From positions 372,001 through 436,000 of the forward strand of contig JACCIC010000095.1 in the NCBI GenBank assembly GCA_018907035.1: a stretch of 64,000 nucleotides of DNA, in the 5' to 3' direction. Below the pieces are notes generated by a model. It did not search any database. It was not told the origin of the DNA and was given only the letters and a program-made list of their open reading frames with translations. A program made the position numbers and the translations under genes. The stretch is from Sycobia sp. Sy_11 (taxonomy: Eukaryota > Arthropoda > Insecta > Hymenoptera > Epichrysomallidae). Positions 13,301 to 23,519 of this stretch are shown piece after piece. Position 1 is the first letter of the stretch, and every line of letters starts with the position of its first letter.

Positions 13301-16300
13301 TGAAAAAAAAAATCAGCTTATAGTAATATATTTATGTATTATTTATATATTCTTAATTCGCCGTAGAAAAATCTTCAAAATCATCCCGTCACATCCAGAA
13401 ACGGAAATTATGTACGTACGGTATTTTCTCGTCTACCGGCTCTGGAAAAGAATACACAGTAATCTAGCAGTCAAAAAACAAATCAATGCTAATGCATTTT
13501 CCTCCCTCTCGGTTCCCACAAGCATCCCAGTAAAATTGCTGGAGCAAGTATTGCCAAATACAGCAACGTCGGTCCCTGTCGAGTCAAAGTCTACTAGATT
13601 TTATCTATTTCAAGCCTTCGACTTGCGCAAAGCTTGCAGTCAGTTTCTTGATTTCTGCAAACAGAATAAAGGGAACGAGGGTACGAACAGTACCGCCAAT
13701 GTCATTGAAAAAGACTCGAGGGTATGTAATGCTGCATTTAATAATTTATCTAAGATTCACGCACTGCTAAATTTACGTCTTTATTCAGAAATTCTATATT
13801 TTGAAATCTTTTCAAGATCCATAAATTAAATCAAAGTTTCTTAATGAGTAATAAAACTAAAAAGATATTTCCATATATTTTGAACACATTTCAATCAACC
13901 TCGTACGAAGAAAAGCACATTTTAAATTTTGCATCGAAAATTGTAAGAATGCAGTTGTGCTATTTTTCGTCGTGGTATAAACTGGGCTAGTCGTAAATGG
14001 GGGTCGTCGATTTGTACTAATGAAAATGTTATTGTTTATAATCTATGCAGAAAAATGATTTAGTTATACGTATTAACTACACAAAGAAAAATGCAAAAAA
14101 AATTAATAATAACGATGATAGTCTTATGTTGTAAATCTTTACCACTTACAAACATCATTTTTAATTCTTTGTCTGTAAAATTAAATTATTTTTTCGGACC
14201 AATATAATTTGTGTGATACATTTTAATGAGGTTCATCTACATTTTTGTAATATAGAATATTTAAATTAATTAATTTTACTATCCTTTTTTAATTAATGTT
14301 CAAGTTTTCCAAAATATAACGATGAATTTTTGAATTTATAAATACATGACAAGGTACTGAAAAATATTTACAGACAAAGCGTTAATATAAGCATCTTAAT
14401 TTACTAATATAGATTAATATGTTTGTAAATAAATTTGATTAAACTTGTTTTTTATCCTCAGATAATAAACACCCTCACTTCTGAAGCAAATAAATCTGAA
14501 AATAATAAATTTTCCAATTCTAAAATTTCACTTGATAAGTCTAATTCTTTAAATACTGTAAATAATATTCCTAAAATAGATAAGAGTGATTCGGTTTCCA
14601 TTGTAAATAGTAACGATAGTCATAAAAATAAAAACTTAGTAAAACCAACGATTTTATCGAAAAGGAAGAAATCTACAAAGAAAGATGAAATTATTTTGAT
14701 AGATTTAACTGGTCCGCAAGTAACAAAAATTTTTAGACATAAAAATCGTCGAAAAATCAGCTGGCTTGAAGATGCTAAGCGAAGTATCGATGCAAAAATA
14801 AAGGAGGCAGCACAGAAGAGAAATCAGTCTACAGATGAAAAGTCTGTGAAGATTACGGAAAACCATCTTGAAGATACAACTAAGATATCAACTAATATTG
14901 AACATTTGAGCGTTGAACAGTCAAAGTGCGAATCATTGCATTCCTCTACTGATGTAAAAATGAATTCCAAAAATTTTAGCAACGATGAAGATAAACAAAA
15001 AGATGTTTCTAATTCTTTTGAATCTCAGATTAAAACAAAGCAATCTAATTCTAGTCCATTGAATTCTTCGACATCGGAACCAATCTATTTTAGAGATGAA
15101 GCCTTGAAAGAACCTTTCAATGATATTAAAAAGAGTTCAGAAGATTGCTCAATAGAGGTTATAAATCATTTGACTTCTACGAACGTTGTTTCATCGACGG
15201 TTCCGAAATTAGAGGAAGAAAATGAACAAATCAGTGCCTTGCGCGATGATTATAGTTTAACTAAGGATACGCCTGCAAATGCTGCAGTATTAAAAGAAAT
15301 TTGCCCCGTGAAAAAAGACACCTTTATTGATTCAAACAGCCATTCTGTAATCTGTACACTATCTTCAAACGTTACTGCACAAACTTCAGTCATTGCAAAA
15401 GTTCATGAGAAAAAACTATTAGAAAATAACTCCGTCAATTCCAGTATAACAAAGACTGATTACAATCCAAATGAACAGAAAGTACAACAAACTTTAATAA
15501 AGGAGGACAAAAGTCTGTCAAGTAGCAAAGCAAATCACAGCAATGTAGAAAAAAATCTAGAAAAAAAAGAAGATAAAAGTGTAAATAGCGATCAAACGAA
15601 TATTAGATCGAATGTTATTCAGATTAATGAAATGAATCAGGAGAAGAGAATTACTGAATTAAAAATCGATAATGGATTGCAGGCGGATAAATCTGAAGTC
15701 ATTAATTCGACTAGTGAATTTTATAATATCCAGGATTCTGAAATAGATGGTCTTACTTTATTAGCTAAAATATCGGCTCAGTTACAGCAAGTGCCATCGA
15801 GTAAAAAAAATGAATTAAAAGTAAAGCCATATTCTAGTTTGCAACAAAAACCAAAAGAAGACAATGCAATTATCAACAATATAGTGGGAATGAATTCAGA
15901 AAATACTTTAGATAATATCGATTTTCAGGTGGAAGTTTCCTCGCCAAAATTAGTTTCTAATAATGTTAGCAAATATCAGCATCAAGATGTAACACCGTCT
16001 GAGCTTTTGCCATATGTTTTGGACGAAAATATGCAATACCATTTTGAAAGTAATGACAACGCAAATGTCATACTTAACGGCGAAACAATAATGTTAATGC
16101 AGAAATCACCCAATAGTAATCTGTACATCATCAACAAAGCAGCAGTAGATAATATAAGTGGTAGTAAATTCAACTATAATAGTGACGAGGAGGAAAAGTT
16201 GGTAGATCCTGAAGATATAAAATATAGTCAACAGGGAATAATATTGAAACATGAGATGGATGATGGTCTTCGTAATAGAATAATAAAGCAAGATCCGGAC

Positions 16301-17212
16301 TTTATCGACGTTAAATCTAGTGCGCTTATTCATGAAGAATCAAAACTTCAAAATCAATCGCAAAACTACGATTTGCACTATTCGGGATATTCTGTTCCGC
16401 CTGCTAACTATTGTACATACCCAAACATTCACCACCCTTCGACGGCGTGCGCATGCGTGAACTGCGCTTACTGCCGTCCAATGCCGTATTATCTTCCAAC
16501 GACACATGCAACGCAATTAGTACAAACGAATCCAACCGTCCAGGAAAAGAGAAATAGTAAAAAAACAGAGGCACAAGAAAAGTTGGCTAAAATCTATAAC
16601 GATCAACTAATATGTAATGTAGAGAAAAATTTGCCAAGTACAAAGCAACAAGTTCAAACAACTGTAGAAGAACAAAAAACGACGGTTAGTCGATTCGAAC
16701 ACGTTGATAGTAAATTACCATTAAAGAAAAGGTTAAAAGCCCAAATGATGGCAAATTTTGATAATCCTAAAAAAGGGGAATCGCCTCTAAAAAATGAAAT
16801 AGTCACAAACACTTACCCGGGAATGTTAATGTTGTCTATTGCTGATGTAGAAGAACGGAGTGAGCATACGCCTCTTGACTTAGGTGCTGATATTGAAGTA
16901 ACATCTGCGACAGTGAAACCCACCGAGAATCACGAAAGAGTGCAAGACAAAAAAATAAAAAATGCCAATAATCAAAACGTCCCTAACTGCTTTCCGAGGA
17001 AAAATAATGGGAAAAAAAGAAGACTATATTCGACTGATGAAGAAATAGAAAACGGTACTACATTGAAGAAATCGCGAAAATCCAATACGGGGGAGGTGAA
17101 ACAGACACGAAGTTCAAGAAGAATTGTTCCTACGGTAACCTATGTATATCCCGACATCGATCCAGAGTGCAATCCGTCCGCAAAGCGAAGAAAAAGAAGA
17201 AACAATCGATGA
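78..17212 (+). CDS. Gene A (partial, 3' part): nuclear-type protein of unknown family, tandem paralogue of gene B
   Basis: Four exons are visible: 78-225, 1984-2071, 13367-13721 and 14462-17212; earlier exons lie left of the window. Together they encode 1113 residues and the stop. All junctions are GT-AG, and intron phases 1, 2 and 0 match gene B exactly. The first 197 visible residues are helix-rich and align block by block with gene B, for example [17 protein letters not shown] against [17 protein letters not shown], and [13 protein letters not shown] against [13 protein letters not shown]. The rest is a long polar tail. I do not recognise the family and assign no function. The tail's SUMO-interaction-like motif and basic end suggest a nuclear protein, which is inference. 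The second visible intron is 11.3 kb and holds a BiP-like gene and a mariner remnant; its gene B counterpart is 0.83 kb. Exon boundaries come from splice sites plus paralogue alignment, so they are well supported. Confidence 0.85.
226..1983 (+). other. Gene A intron (phase 1)
   Basis: Donor gtaagt at 226 and acceptor ttttacag ending at 1983. The sequence is AT-rich with no convincing ORF, repeat or RNA gene. Confidence 0.75.
2985..3105. promoter_or_regulatory. GC-richer patch with full CRE palindrome (candidate enhancer or promoter)
   Basis: An isolated island of moderate GC inside an AT-rich intron. It contains the complete CREB/ATF site TGACGTCA at 3009-3016, followed by CG-containing words such as cgatcgccggtc and gatcgcgatg. 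A minus-strand ORF of 81 codons across it (2974-3219) is compositionally unremarkable, and I do not accept it as a gene. Regulatory activity is inferred from composition and one motif only. Confidence 0.25.
5641..7260 (-). CDS. BiP/GRP78-like Hsp70 paralogue, intronless, lidless, no KDEL
   Basis: A 539-aa Hsp70 of the ER (BiP/Hsc70-3) type, nested antisense in the gene A intron. A signal peptide ([20 protein letters not shown]) precedes the nucleotide-binding domain at about residues 31-408. Recognisable motifs are [30 protein letters not shown] and LVGGST. A linker-like [11 protein letters not shown] (411-421) and a diverged beta substrate domain to about 510 follow. The protein then ends in a non-homologous basic tail, so the helical lid (over 100 residues) and the C-terminal KDEL are missing; BiP is usually about 655 aa. 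Several positions normally invariant in Hsp70 have changed: FDLGGGT reads FKLGGGS (K225), DLGTTYS reads DLGTKYS (K41), GGSTRIP reads GGSTNIP (N366), and GGEDFD reads GGETFN. Hsp70 knowledge predicts impaired ATP hydrolysis. The long frame without stops in AT-rich DNA, and the promoter just upstream, argue for a maintained gene. It could still be a young decaying copy. Without KDEL, secretion is possible. Confidence 0.9.
   Translation of the reverse strand: MKAVSVLIVLGLVAITTAAPTSSKTHKKDLGTVIAIDLGTKYSRVGVYKDGHVKIIADDEGNSIIPSYVAFTADSQHLIGDAAKNQVITNPENTVFDVKRIIGREWSDETVQRDVHFFPFKVINENKKPYIEINTSTGKKIFSPEEISAIVLGKLKKMSEAYLGKTVTHAVISVPAYFNNIQRQATIDAAKIAGLNVSRIINEPTAAALAYGFHEQEKKNIILFKLGGGSFDVSLLESNNKLFEIQATSGNTHLGGETFNQRILDYFIEIYKKKKGKDIRKDVKAFQKLCIEVEKAKIILSEKDEVKIEIKDFYKGASFEETLTRAKFEELNMDLFQITLKTVQNVLEDFSNKDIDEIMLVGGSTNIPKVQQLLKEYFRGKKFSQITNPDEIVVYGTAIQAGLINDEKGTEDVTIIDLNPLAISITVLDRLIIPVVPKNTVIPSKRSLTIAIEHTNRLKNIIQIFEGNSPRSEENLLLSKFEFNDMSHALVEMPKIEVTIQIDANGIVCKTHADLFKIKKPRAFRKGSMILQHKPIVFS
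7264..7340. repeat. (TG)n(TA)n microsatellite in the presumed 5' UTR of the BiP-like gene
   Basis: A TG run grades into a long TA run with one TTTA interruption. It begins 4 bp before the start codon of the minus-strand gene, so length changes would alter the leader directly ahead of the initiator. Confidence 0.95.
7415..7519 (-). promoter_or_regulatory. Promoter of the BiP-like gene: ERSE (CCAAT-N9-CCACG) plus TATA box
   Basis: Read on the minus strand, 7519 down to 7501 spells CCAAT, nine bases, then CCACG. This is the exact consensus of the ER-stress response element bound by NF-Y with ATF6/XBP1 in BiP-type promoters. About 50 bp further downstream is TATAAAAG (7450-7443), which would place transcription start near 7415-7425 and give a 5' UTR of roughly 160 nt before the ATG at 7260. 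Motif, orientation and spacing all fit an unfolded-protein-response promoter. The sites are read directly; activity is inferred. Confidence 0.75.
8930..9640. repeat. Diverged direct repeats of about 170-200 bp flanking a GC-richer core
   Basis: Unit 1 (about 8930-9092) and unit 2 (about 9436-9640) share order and words: a TTTAAA-containing start, gttaaac...ttaacta, agcgaa(t/a)agcg, and a nearly identical end (tgcgtcatcgcatcagt against tgtgtcatcgcatcaat). The 340-bp core between them repeats fragments of the same motif (gatgaaaagcgacc). ORFs of 60-78 codons in the core are not convincing. It could be a degenerate tandem satellite or a small element with direct terminal repeats. Confidence 0.5.
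11364..12440 (-). pseudogene. Mariner (D34D) transposase relic
   Basis: A broken mariner-family transposase. From the 5' end on the minus strand, the DNA-binding start is recognisable as [19 protein letters not shown] (near 12431), then [19 protein letters not shown]. The first catalytic Asp lies in the YDPETK block near 11940. The third Asp lies in [11 protein letters not shown], 34 residues after the Asp of HDNAPSH, which is the mariner D34D signature. In-frame stops (for example in the helix-turn-helix block) and frame changes make it non-functional. The C-terminal part after [10 protein letters not shown] is not recognisable. I could not find terminal inverted repeats. It is one of the insertions that enlarged the gene A intron. 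Confidence 0.85.
14462..17212 (+). CDS. Gene A last coding exon: disordered tail with SIM-like motif, Cys cluster and basic C-terminus
   Basis: This exon starts after the acceptor ending ...tttatcctcag and encodes 916 residues to the TGA at 17210-17212. It is Ser/Asn/Lys/Glu-rich and looks intrinsically disordered. Visible islands are IILIDLT (bases 14690-14710), a textbook hydrophobic SUMO-interaction core, followed by a basic/aromatic block with [44 protein letters not shown]; a His/Cys-rich stretch around [16 protein letters not shown] (near 16440-16490); [24 protein letters not shown] (16871-16885), close to a CtBP-binding PxDLS motif; and [16 protein letters not shown] at the end. Most islands recur in gene B, but the Cys cluster and PLDLG do not. 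The motif readings are by eye, and function is not established. Confidence 0.85.
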   Translation: MINTLTSEANKSENNKFSNSKISLDKSNSLNTVNNIPKIDKSDSVSIVNSNDSHKNKNLVKPTILSKRKKSTKKDEIILIDLTGPQVTKIFRHKNRRKISWLEDAKRSIDAKIKEAAQKRNQSTDEKSVKITENHLEDTTKISTNIEHLSVEQSKCESLHSSTDVKMNSKNFSNDEDKQKDVSNSFESQIKTKQSNSSPLNSSTSEPIYFRDEALKEPFNDIKKSSEDCSIEVINHLTSTNVVSSTVPKLEEENEQISALRDDYSLTKDTPANAAVLKEICPVKKDTFIDSNSHSVICTLSSNVTAQTSVIAKVHEKKLLENNSVNSSITKTDYNPNEQKVQQTLIKEDKSLSSSKANHSNVEKNLEKKEDKSVNSDQTNIRSNVIQINEMNQEKRITELKIDNGLQADKSEVINSTSEFYNIQDSEIDGLTLLAKISAQLQQVPSSKKNELKVKPYSSLQQKPKEDNAIINNIVGMNSENTLDNIDFQVEVSSPKLVSNNVSKYQHQDVTPSELLPYVLDENMQYHFESNDNANVILNGETIMLMQKSPNSNLYIINKAAVDNISGSKFNYNSDEEEKLVDPEDIKYSQQGIILKHEMDDGLRNRIIKQDPDFIDVKSSALIHEESKLQNQSQNYDLHYSGYSVPPANYCTYPNIHHPSTACACVNCAYCRPMPYYLPTTHATQLVQTNPTVQEKRNSKKTEAQEKLAKIYNDQLICNVEKNLPSTKQQVQTTVEEQKTTVSRFEHVDSKLPLKKRLKAQMMANFDNPKKGESPLKNEIVTNTYPGMLMLSIADVEERSEHTPLDLGADIEVTSATVKPTENHERVQDKKIKNANNQNVPNCFPRKNNGKKRRLYSTDEEIENGTTLKKSRKSNTGEVKQTRSSRRIVPTVTYVYPDIDPECNPSAKRRKRRNNR

Positions 17213-17652
17213 TGAAGACAAATCAGAACTCCAGAATGTTTCCACGGCATTGCACCAGAAAATATTTGTATATATATAGCATTGTAGATACTTTTCTTTC
17301 TTTTTTTGCAAATCTAATATCATCGTTAAATGCAAAAATAGTTTTTTAGCTAGAAAACTTCGATAACAATCATAAATTAATATTTTTGTTTGTTTTTTAA
17401 TTTAAATAAGATAATTTTTGTTATTAACGGAGATACGTAAATATTTAAAAATCAAGGTTTCACTATAATTTATTTTATGCGAAAGAAAATCTATATACAT
17501 TAAATAACATGTTGTTTTTTTTAATTAAAATATAAAAAAGAGAAAAAGTTGTATATAGAACCTAAAGACATACGTGTACATTGTAAATACTCATTCTCGC
17601 CAATGAAGTTCTTAATTAAACGTTAAGTTAAGGTGAGATAATTATAATTCAA

Positions 17653-17768
17653 AATAAAGACAGAAGTTTAAAAATGATCTATGTTTGCATTATTGGAGCC
17701 TAATGAAGAAAAAGAAAACGTAATTTAAATCCAGGATCAAATAATATTTTATAGTAAATTGTAATAAA
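17653..17768 (+). terminator. Candidate polyadenylation signals of gene A
   Basis: AATAAA occurs at 17653-17658 and 17763-17768, about 440-560 nt after the stop codon, in AT-rich UTR-like sequence. Which one is used cannot be told. Confidence 0.45.
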
Positions 17769-18539
17769 CTCGAAACATTTTCGTGACTGATGCCTATGGG
17801 AATTGCTATTCTTTAGCTCTTAAATTTAAAAATAAAAGATTTGAAGACATATATGATATTAAATACAAAATAAAATTATACTTCTCATTATGCTCAAGCA
17901 ATGCAAGTATATACACTAAATATCTATAATAGTAGTTGTTAGATGGATAATTAGATGTAATAAGTATTACATTCTTCTGTAAGATGTATAAAATAAAAAA
18001 AAGCATTTCAAATATGTTATAAATAAGTAGAAATTATTACGTATAATTTGACGAGTTGAAGAATACTTATTTCAAGTTCAAATAATATGAATTTACAATA
18101 GGAAGTACGTACAAGATCCAAATTCTCTGACTGTAAAATTCTAATGAAACCAATGGATCCAAATGAGTTTAAATTTGAGGATATTTTGGTGGAATGCATT
18201 TGTTACATGAGTAAAATTACAGCATAAGTAAAAAAGGATTTAATTTAAACATTTATAAAAAATTATAGATAATGTCTACTTGCTGGAGCAAAGATTTTTA
18301 TCTGTAGAAAAGAGTTTTATATATACTATTTATAACATATTTCAAATGTGTTTTTTTTATTTTGTAATTTAAAGGTAGTGTGTCACCTTAACTTATAATT
18401 AAGTATCAGTTATTATAATCATACATAGTGATTTCTCGAAAATTTACCTTTGGTGAGTCAGCTCATCTTCTGTATAATTGATACCAAGTAGAATCCCATG
18501 GGGTGTCGTCAGTGCAAAATTGGTACCAATTAATGTTCA

Positions 18540-18659
18540 GGAGTATCTTTTGCGTCTCTTTTACAGTGGGAGCTGGGAAGCTTCGGGTTTACAGGATCTC
18601 AGATGGGAAAGAGTACAAGACCTTATACTACCCTTGATCAAACATTCTCCCTCTTATAC

Positions 18660-18660
<1 letters not shown>
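18540..18660 (+). other. Possible isolated exon or gene fragment
   Basis: After a pyrimidine-rich acceptor (cttttacag, ending near 18569), one frame reads VGAGKLRVYRISDGKEYKTL and then stops. An overlapping frame is open across 18478-18756 but runs into the following TA microsatellite. The peptide looks protein-like but matches nothing I recognise, and no partner exon is certain. Confidence 0.2.

Positions 18661-18713
<53 letters not shown>
18658..18713. repeat. (TA)n microsatellite
   Basis: An uninterrupted TA run of about 55 bp. It creates spurious tyrosine/isoleucine ORFs in both frames. Confidence 0.95.
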
Positions 18714-18715
<2 letters not shown>

Positions 18716-19501
18716 TTTTTTATGCAGGCTACATAGTTGTCTTTTTTGTAAAATAAACGTGACAGCAATATATAATAAAATACAATTTGGGATAGTATTC
18801 AAGAAGCAAAATATAATATTTTTTAATCACATCGACATGATAATTATTTTTCAAAAATTAAATTTCTGCATCAATAATCCAGTTTTATTTATTTATTTTT
18901 TTTTTGTTAATTTAATGCATAAAATTCTTAATTCTTTGTTTTGAACTCTTTCTCATCTTTAATATTTTTTCCATATTTCATTAGAAAAACCATTTAATTA
19001 GAAGATAAGCTATTTATTATTATTAAATATTTTTCGATTCTAATATCTTTGATTTTTATTTTTATATAGATATTACACATATACCAGTTAAGACCTGGAT
19101 GAACACGATTTCAAGTAAATATATCCATTAATATATTTTGTAAATAATTTATTTGTACCTTTTACTAAGTAATAATTGTAACAAATACTCATTAAATAAT
19201 ATAGGAATCTATAATTCTGATTTGTTTAACTTAATATTTTGATTAACGAAAGTTTTGAGTAAATCAATATCTTTTAGCTTCAAAGTTATTAAGTAGATCT
19301 TACAAATTCCATTAATTACAATAAATTATTGATAAAAAAAATTAAATGCAATTTTTATTTAGTTTTATTTATTATTATTGATATAGACAACATTTTTGAA
19401 ACACATATTATAAATTGATTGATATGTTGAACACATCAATCATACCTTTACATTTATATGATGATATATATATATATATTTTTTTTTTTTTATATAAATA
19501 G

Positions 19502-22500
19502 AATCCTATTAAAGAAGAAGTAAAGAATTGCCTCATACACATCTTCAAAGAGGTGAAGGTATGGGTTCTGTTCGTGCCTGCCTAACTAATGGGTAGAATA
19601 ATACAAACTCGAAAATTGTTCAACGTTTAATAACCTTTTTTTGTTTAAGTAAGTATCTCGCTAAATAATTTAAATTATAATCATAATGTTTGCTTTAATT
19701 TTGTTGTTTTGTGTGTGTGTAATATCAAGTTAGATTTAGAATATTAAAAACATATAGAAATAAATATGAATAAATATTAAATTATTTATTAAAATTTTTA
19801 TTAAATAAAATTTTTTTTATGTCTTATTCAGTAACTTATCTAAATTGTTAAATATTAGTTATCTGTATAATTGTATTGTACGTAGTATAGCTTTAGAACA
19901 TAATAAGCTAAATTATTTATACACAATGAACATGTAAATATTTGTTTTTCATTTTTATTTGTTACAGAAAAAGGTATCTTCATTGTCACAGTAGTTGCGC
20001 TTACATCTTGCATCCCAAATTGAATTATTATGAATCGGTTAGTGCATCATAAATCGGAGAGGAAGGAAAAAAAGGAAATATCAAATCACCTGCCAAAAAA
20101 AGGATAGGTTCATCAGGAAACAAATTGCCAAATAGAAGATAGACGAATTGAAAAAGGATTCAACTCATTAACGTGTTTCTGCAACCTGTGCTTATTGTTA
20201 ACCAGTTTTGAGCATGCAAGGCAAGTGAAAAAGATACGCAACGATTAATGATTGTATGTTCAAAATGGAATCAAAACGCAAACTTATAAATAAATAATTA
20301 TTAAAAAGATAATAGTAAAAGTAAACTAAAGTAATAAAATCACATAATAATATTAAGGTATAGCAAAGCTAGTCAACAGTGGGGTTTGCAAAACGACGCA
20401 ATCCAAGTGTTCAATTAGTGTATCGGCTAAAAGGCCGTACAGTTATTTAACGTATATCTAATGATAATTTATAAAAAAAAAAAAATATAAAATAAAAAGT
20501 GAGTATAAGTATCATAGAATATAAAAGAAAAAAATAAGAATTCTCAGATCAAAAAAGTAAACGATAGTTAATAATAATAAATCGCCCAGAAACAGTCGCT
20601 AAAACGACGCATTATTATGCTTTACGTTACGATCATACTTTTCTTCCCCTCTACCCTCTCCCCTAACTCGATTTACGATTACTCTTAACGGATTCAGTAA
20701 CTAATAACGTTCAATTCGAATACCCTCTAATTATTTATTCCTTGACAATAATTAATATGTTTTTATGAAAAATAATAATAATAATAAGCGCAATGTTACA
20801 AGGTAATAAATATGAATTTATTTATTTCAAAAAATTTTTTTACGGGCCAATGTTTTACGTAGAACGTGAAACCCAACAGGCATTGCATGAGCAATTAATT
20901 TTAGAAGGGTCAAGGTTTCTGTTACCATTGCACTATATGCAAATATAAAATTTATCATATGTGCCAATTACACAGTGCATCTGCAAAATATCCAAGTATA
21001 ACGAGAAAAAACTTAATATACGTAAACTCGATAAGTCGACAATTCATGTGATATTTCAATTAATGTTATTTTTTTTTTACTTCTTCAGAATGAAATAAGA
21101 AATAAGTAATAAAACGCATAGTTAATAAAATATACGAAAAGCATAAGACGTAGAAATTATAAAAGAAATGAAGGAAGTATCGGTGTAGTGACGATACTAT
21201 TATTATATGGTTAAAGTGTATAGTTTGATTACCTCGACTCAGATCTGTTATACAGTCATCTTCTTATAAAAAGCTATAATAGTTTATTATTTTTACATAA
21301 TTCCCCGATGGAGATCTCTAACCTGTGATTGCTAAATTCCATGATTTCTTTTTGTACAGATTTTATGTAAAATTTTAATACATCGTAACGATACCTTTTT
21401 CCAGATATTCGATAGTTCGATTTGTCAAATCGCCAAATACGTAATCCATTATCAGGTAGGGAAAAAAAAAATAAGCGAGGTTCAATCTTAAACGAGCCGT
21501 TTTTGTAATAAAAAGTTAAAAAGAATGAAATAATACATATGAATATTTAGGAGTGAATAAATATTTGTAATGCGTTTTATTTTGCATAAGAAGAAACATG
21601 AAAAAATAACGTAATGATTGTTCCTGTTCTCTCCGTCATAATATAAATTAGCCCTTAGTTTAAATTAATAGTTGCTAGTTTTTTTACATCGATCGTATGT
21701 ATCATTAGTCTTCTGAAGTGAAAGTCTGATAATTTTTAAGGCGTGTTTTTGATTATATTTATTCTAATTTGTAGAAACGTGTTTTTCGGTAAAAAAATGT
21801 AAATTATTTTAGATTTTGTTTCCATAAAGAAAAGAAGTACTTTCTTAATTATTTTTCTTCCTTTTACGTTCCGAAATACGATTAAATTTTTAAACCCAAA
21901 TAATTTATGTTTACAAAAAAAAAAATTGATGTTTGATCGTTGATTGATTTGTGAGAAGAAGTTTCTTATTTAATGTTAATCAATCTAATGAGTATATATT
22001 TCAACCGAGATAATCTATGCAATCTTAACCAGAGAAAGGAAATAGTGTTTCAAACTGCGTAAGCGTGACGTATTTCCTATTTTCAGTGGACGTATGATAA
22101 TAGCAGATATTTCGATTAGATTAAAGGGAAAGTGAGTGGTTGATTGCATGTAATCGCCGAGTTAGAATAAACTGTACAAAAAAAAGAGGGAGCGATGCGT
22201 ATACGTTGGTACAACTATAAGAAAAAACTTATAAGATAGAATTAGACAAATAGCAAATGCATCGGATGCCTGCGAAAGCCTTTTTCAACGGAATATAGCA
22301 GTTTTGCAAGATCGAAAGGGCCTTTCAAATGAGAAAAAAAAAGAAATAAAACAATAAAAAGGACAAAAAAATAATAATAATAAAGAAATTAAATTAAGAG
22401 ACTTATTCATGGAACCGTAATGTGTCTCTGTTGTACTGTTTAGAACTTTTAGACATACTTTTAATTACTTTTCGCTTAGCTCGCTCTTTGTGGCCTTCTG

Positions 22501-23010
22501 AAATAAATTTGTTAAATTTGCGATTATTGTTATAAGGAACGGAGCGCAAACTTTAGTATCCAGCATTGTTGATTCGTGAAAGCAAAGCTAGGCTATTTCC
22601 AGAACGCATGAATATTGTTCGGCTCCGATGTGCCCCATCACCATTTTCCTTAATTCGTTCTCGAGAATACGTTGTAACAATACACCGATGTTAAATGATT
22701 TTCGAAATTTTTACCGTCTATTAAAATATGAGAATCGAAATCTTTCTTTTAATTTTTTTTTCTTCTTTGTTTTTTATAATTTTTGTACATAAAGTAAAAA
22801 AATGTATCTCTGCGTATACACGTTTATTAATGTACAGTAACGACATCGACTATCGTTATTTTTATATAAAAAAAAAAAATAAAAGGGAAAAAGACTAGAA
22901 TTATATTAAATATTTAATGACGGTATATATAATTATGTACATTCTATTTATAAAGCGATCTACAAAAGATTGTTGAATACACAATAAATTCCAAGCCTGT
23001 TCAAACAGAA
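19502..23010 (+). ncRNA. Possible spliced transcript: 57-nt exon joined to a 3-kb UTR-like last exon
   Basis: Exon 19502-19558 sits between a poly-T acceptor (ataaatag) and the donor gtatgg. It is 19 codons long and open (NPIKEEVKNCLIHIFKEVK). The next acceptor (gttacag, ending at 19967) opens an exon that continues the frame for eight codons (KKVSSLSQ) to TAG at 19992. The following 3 kb is repeat-poor and ORF-free, and ends near AATAAA at 22983-22988. It contains the Pumilio-type word TGTACATA near 22783. This reads like a terminal coding exon with a long 3' UTR, or a long non-coding RNA. A 45-nt splice-flanked segment at 19070-19114 may belong to it but is out of frame. The upstream part of such a gene is not identified. 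Confidence 0.3.
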
Positions 23011-23088
23011 TTGGGTAAAGTTCTTATTTCATCACCTTCCAAAAAATTGATAGCAATATAAATTATAATTTATAACTATATTTAATCT

Positions 23089-23093
<5 letters not shown>

Positions 23094-23139
<46 letters not shown>
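23094..23139. repeat. (TA)n microsatellite
   Basis: A TA run just beyond the probable 3' end of the UTR-like exon. Confidence 0.95.
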
Positions 23140-23143
<4 letters not shown>

Positions 23144-23519
23144 TAAATAAAATAAGATAGAGTTTTGGTTGTAAATGTCCCTGAACGCTGCTGTAGACTT
23201 TATCATCAACTTTTATATTCTGGTAAGTATAAATAATGTTAAATTTTAAACTTGATGAATTAGTGATTTCGGACACATTTGGAGTATGAATTCAGATAAC
23301 CTTTTACACCTACCAAAACATTCGTTTCATAAAAGCGTTTTACATATTATTCAATTCTTGGCGATTTCATAAATACAAAAAAATTACAAAAAAAGATACA
23401 TATTAGTACAACATTTCTATATAATACTTATCTGTATTAGATAATTATTTTTTTTATTTTAGTCAGGAAGTTTTTATTTTTCTTAAAAATAATTACATGT
23501 TAACGCACTGTCCGACTGT

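Larger units (their letters stand above)
2072..13366 (+). other. Gene A long intron (phase 2, 11.3 kb) hosting a nested gene and transposon
   Basis: Donor gtaagt at 2072 and acceptor ...cgccgtag ending at 13366; the codon TC|A is restored across it. The homologous gene B intron (39521-40353) is only 833 bp, so this one has grown by about 10 kb. It contains a GC-richer patch with a CRE near 3.0 kb, the minus-strand BiP-like gene, a direct-repeat cluster near 9 kb, and a mariner relic. The other stretches (3.1-5.6, 7.6-8.9, 9.7-11.3 and 12.5-13.3 kb) are AT-rich with nothing I can name. Confidence 0.75.
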
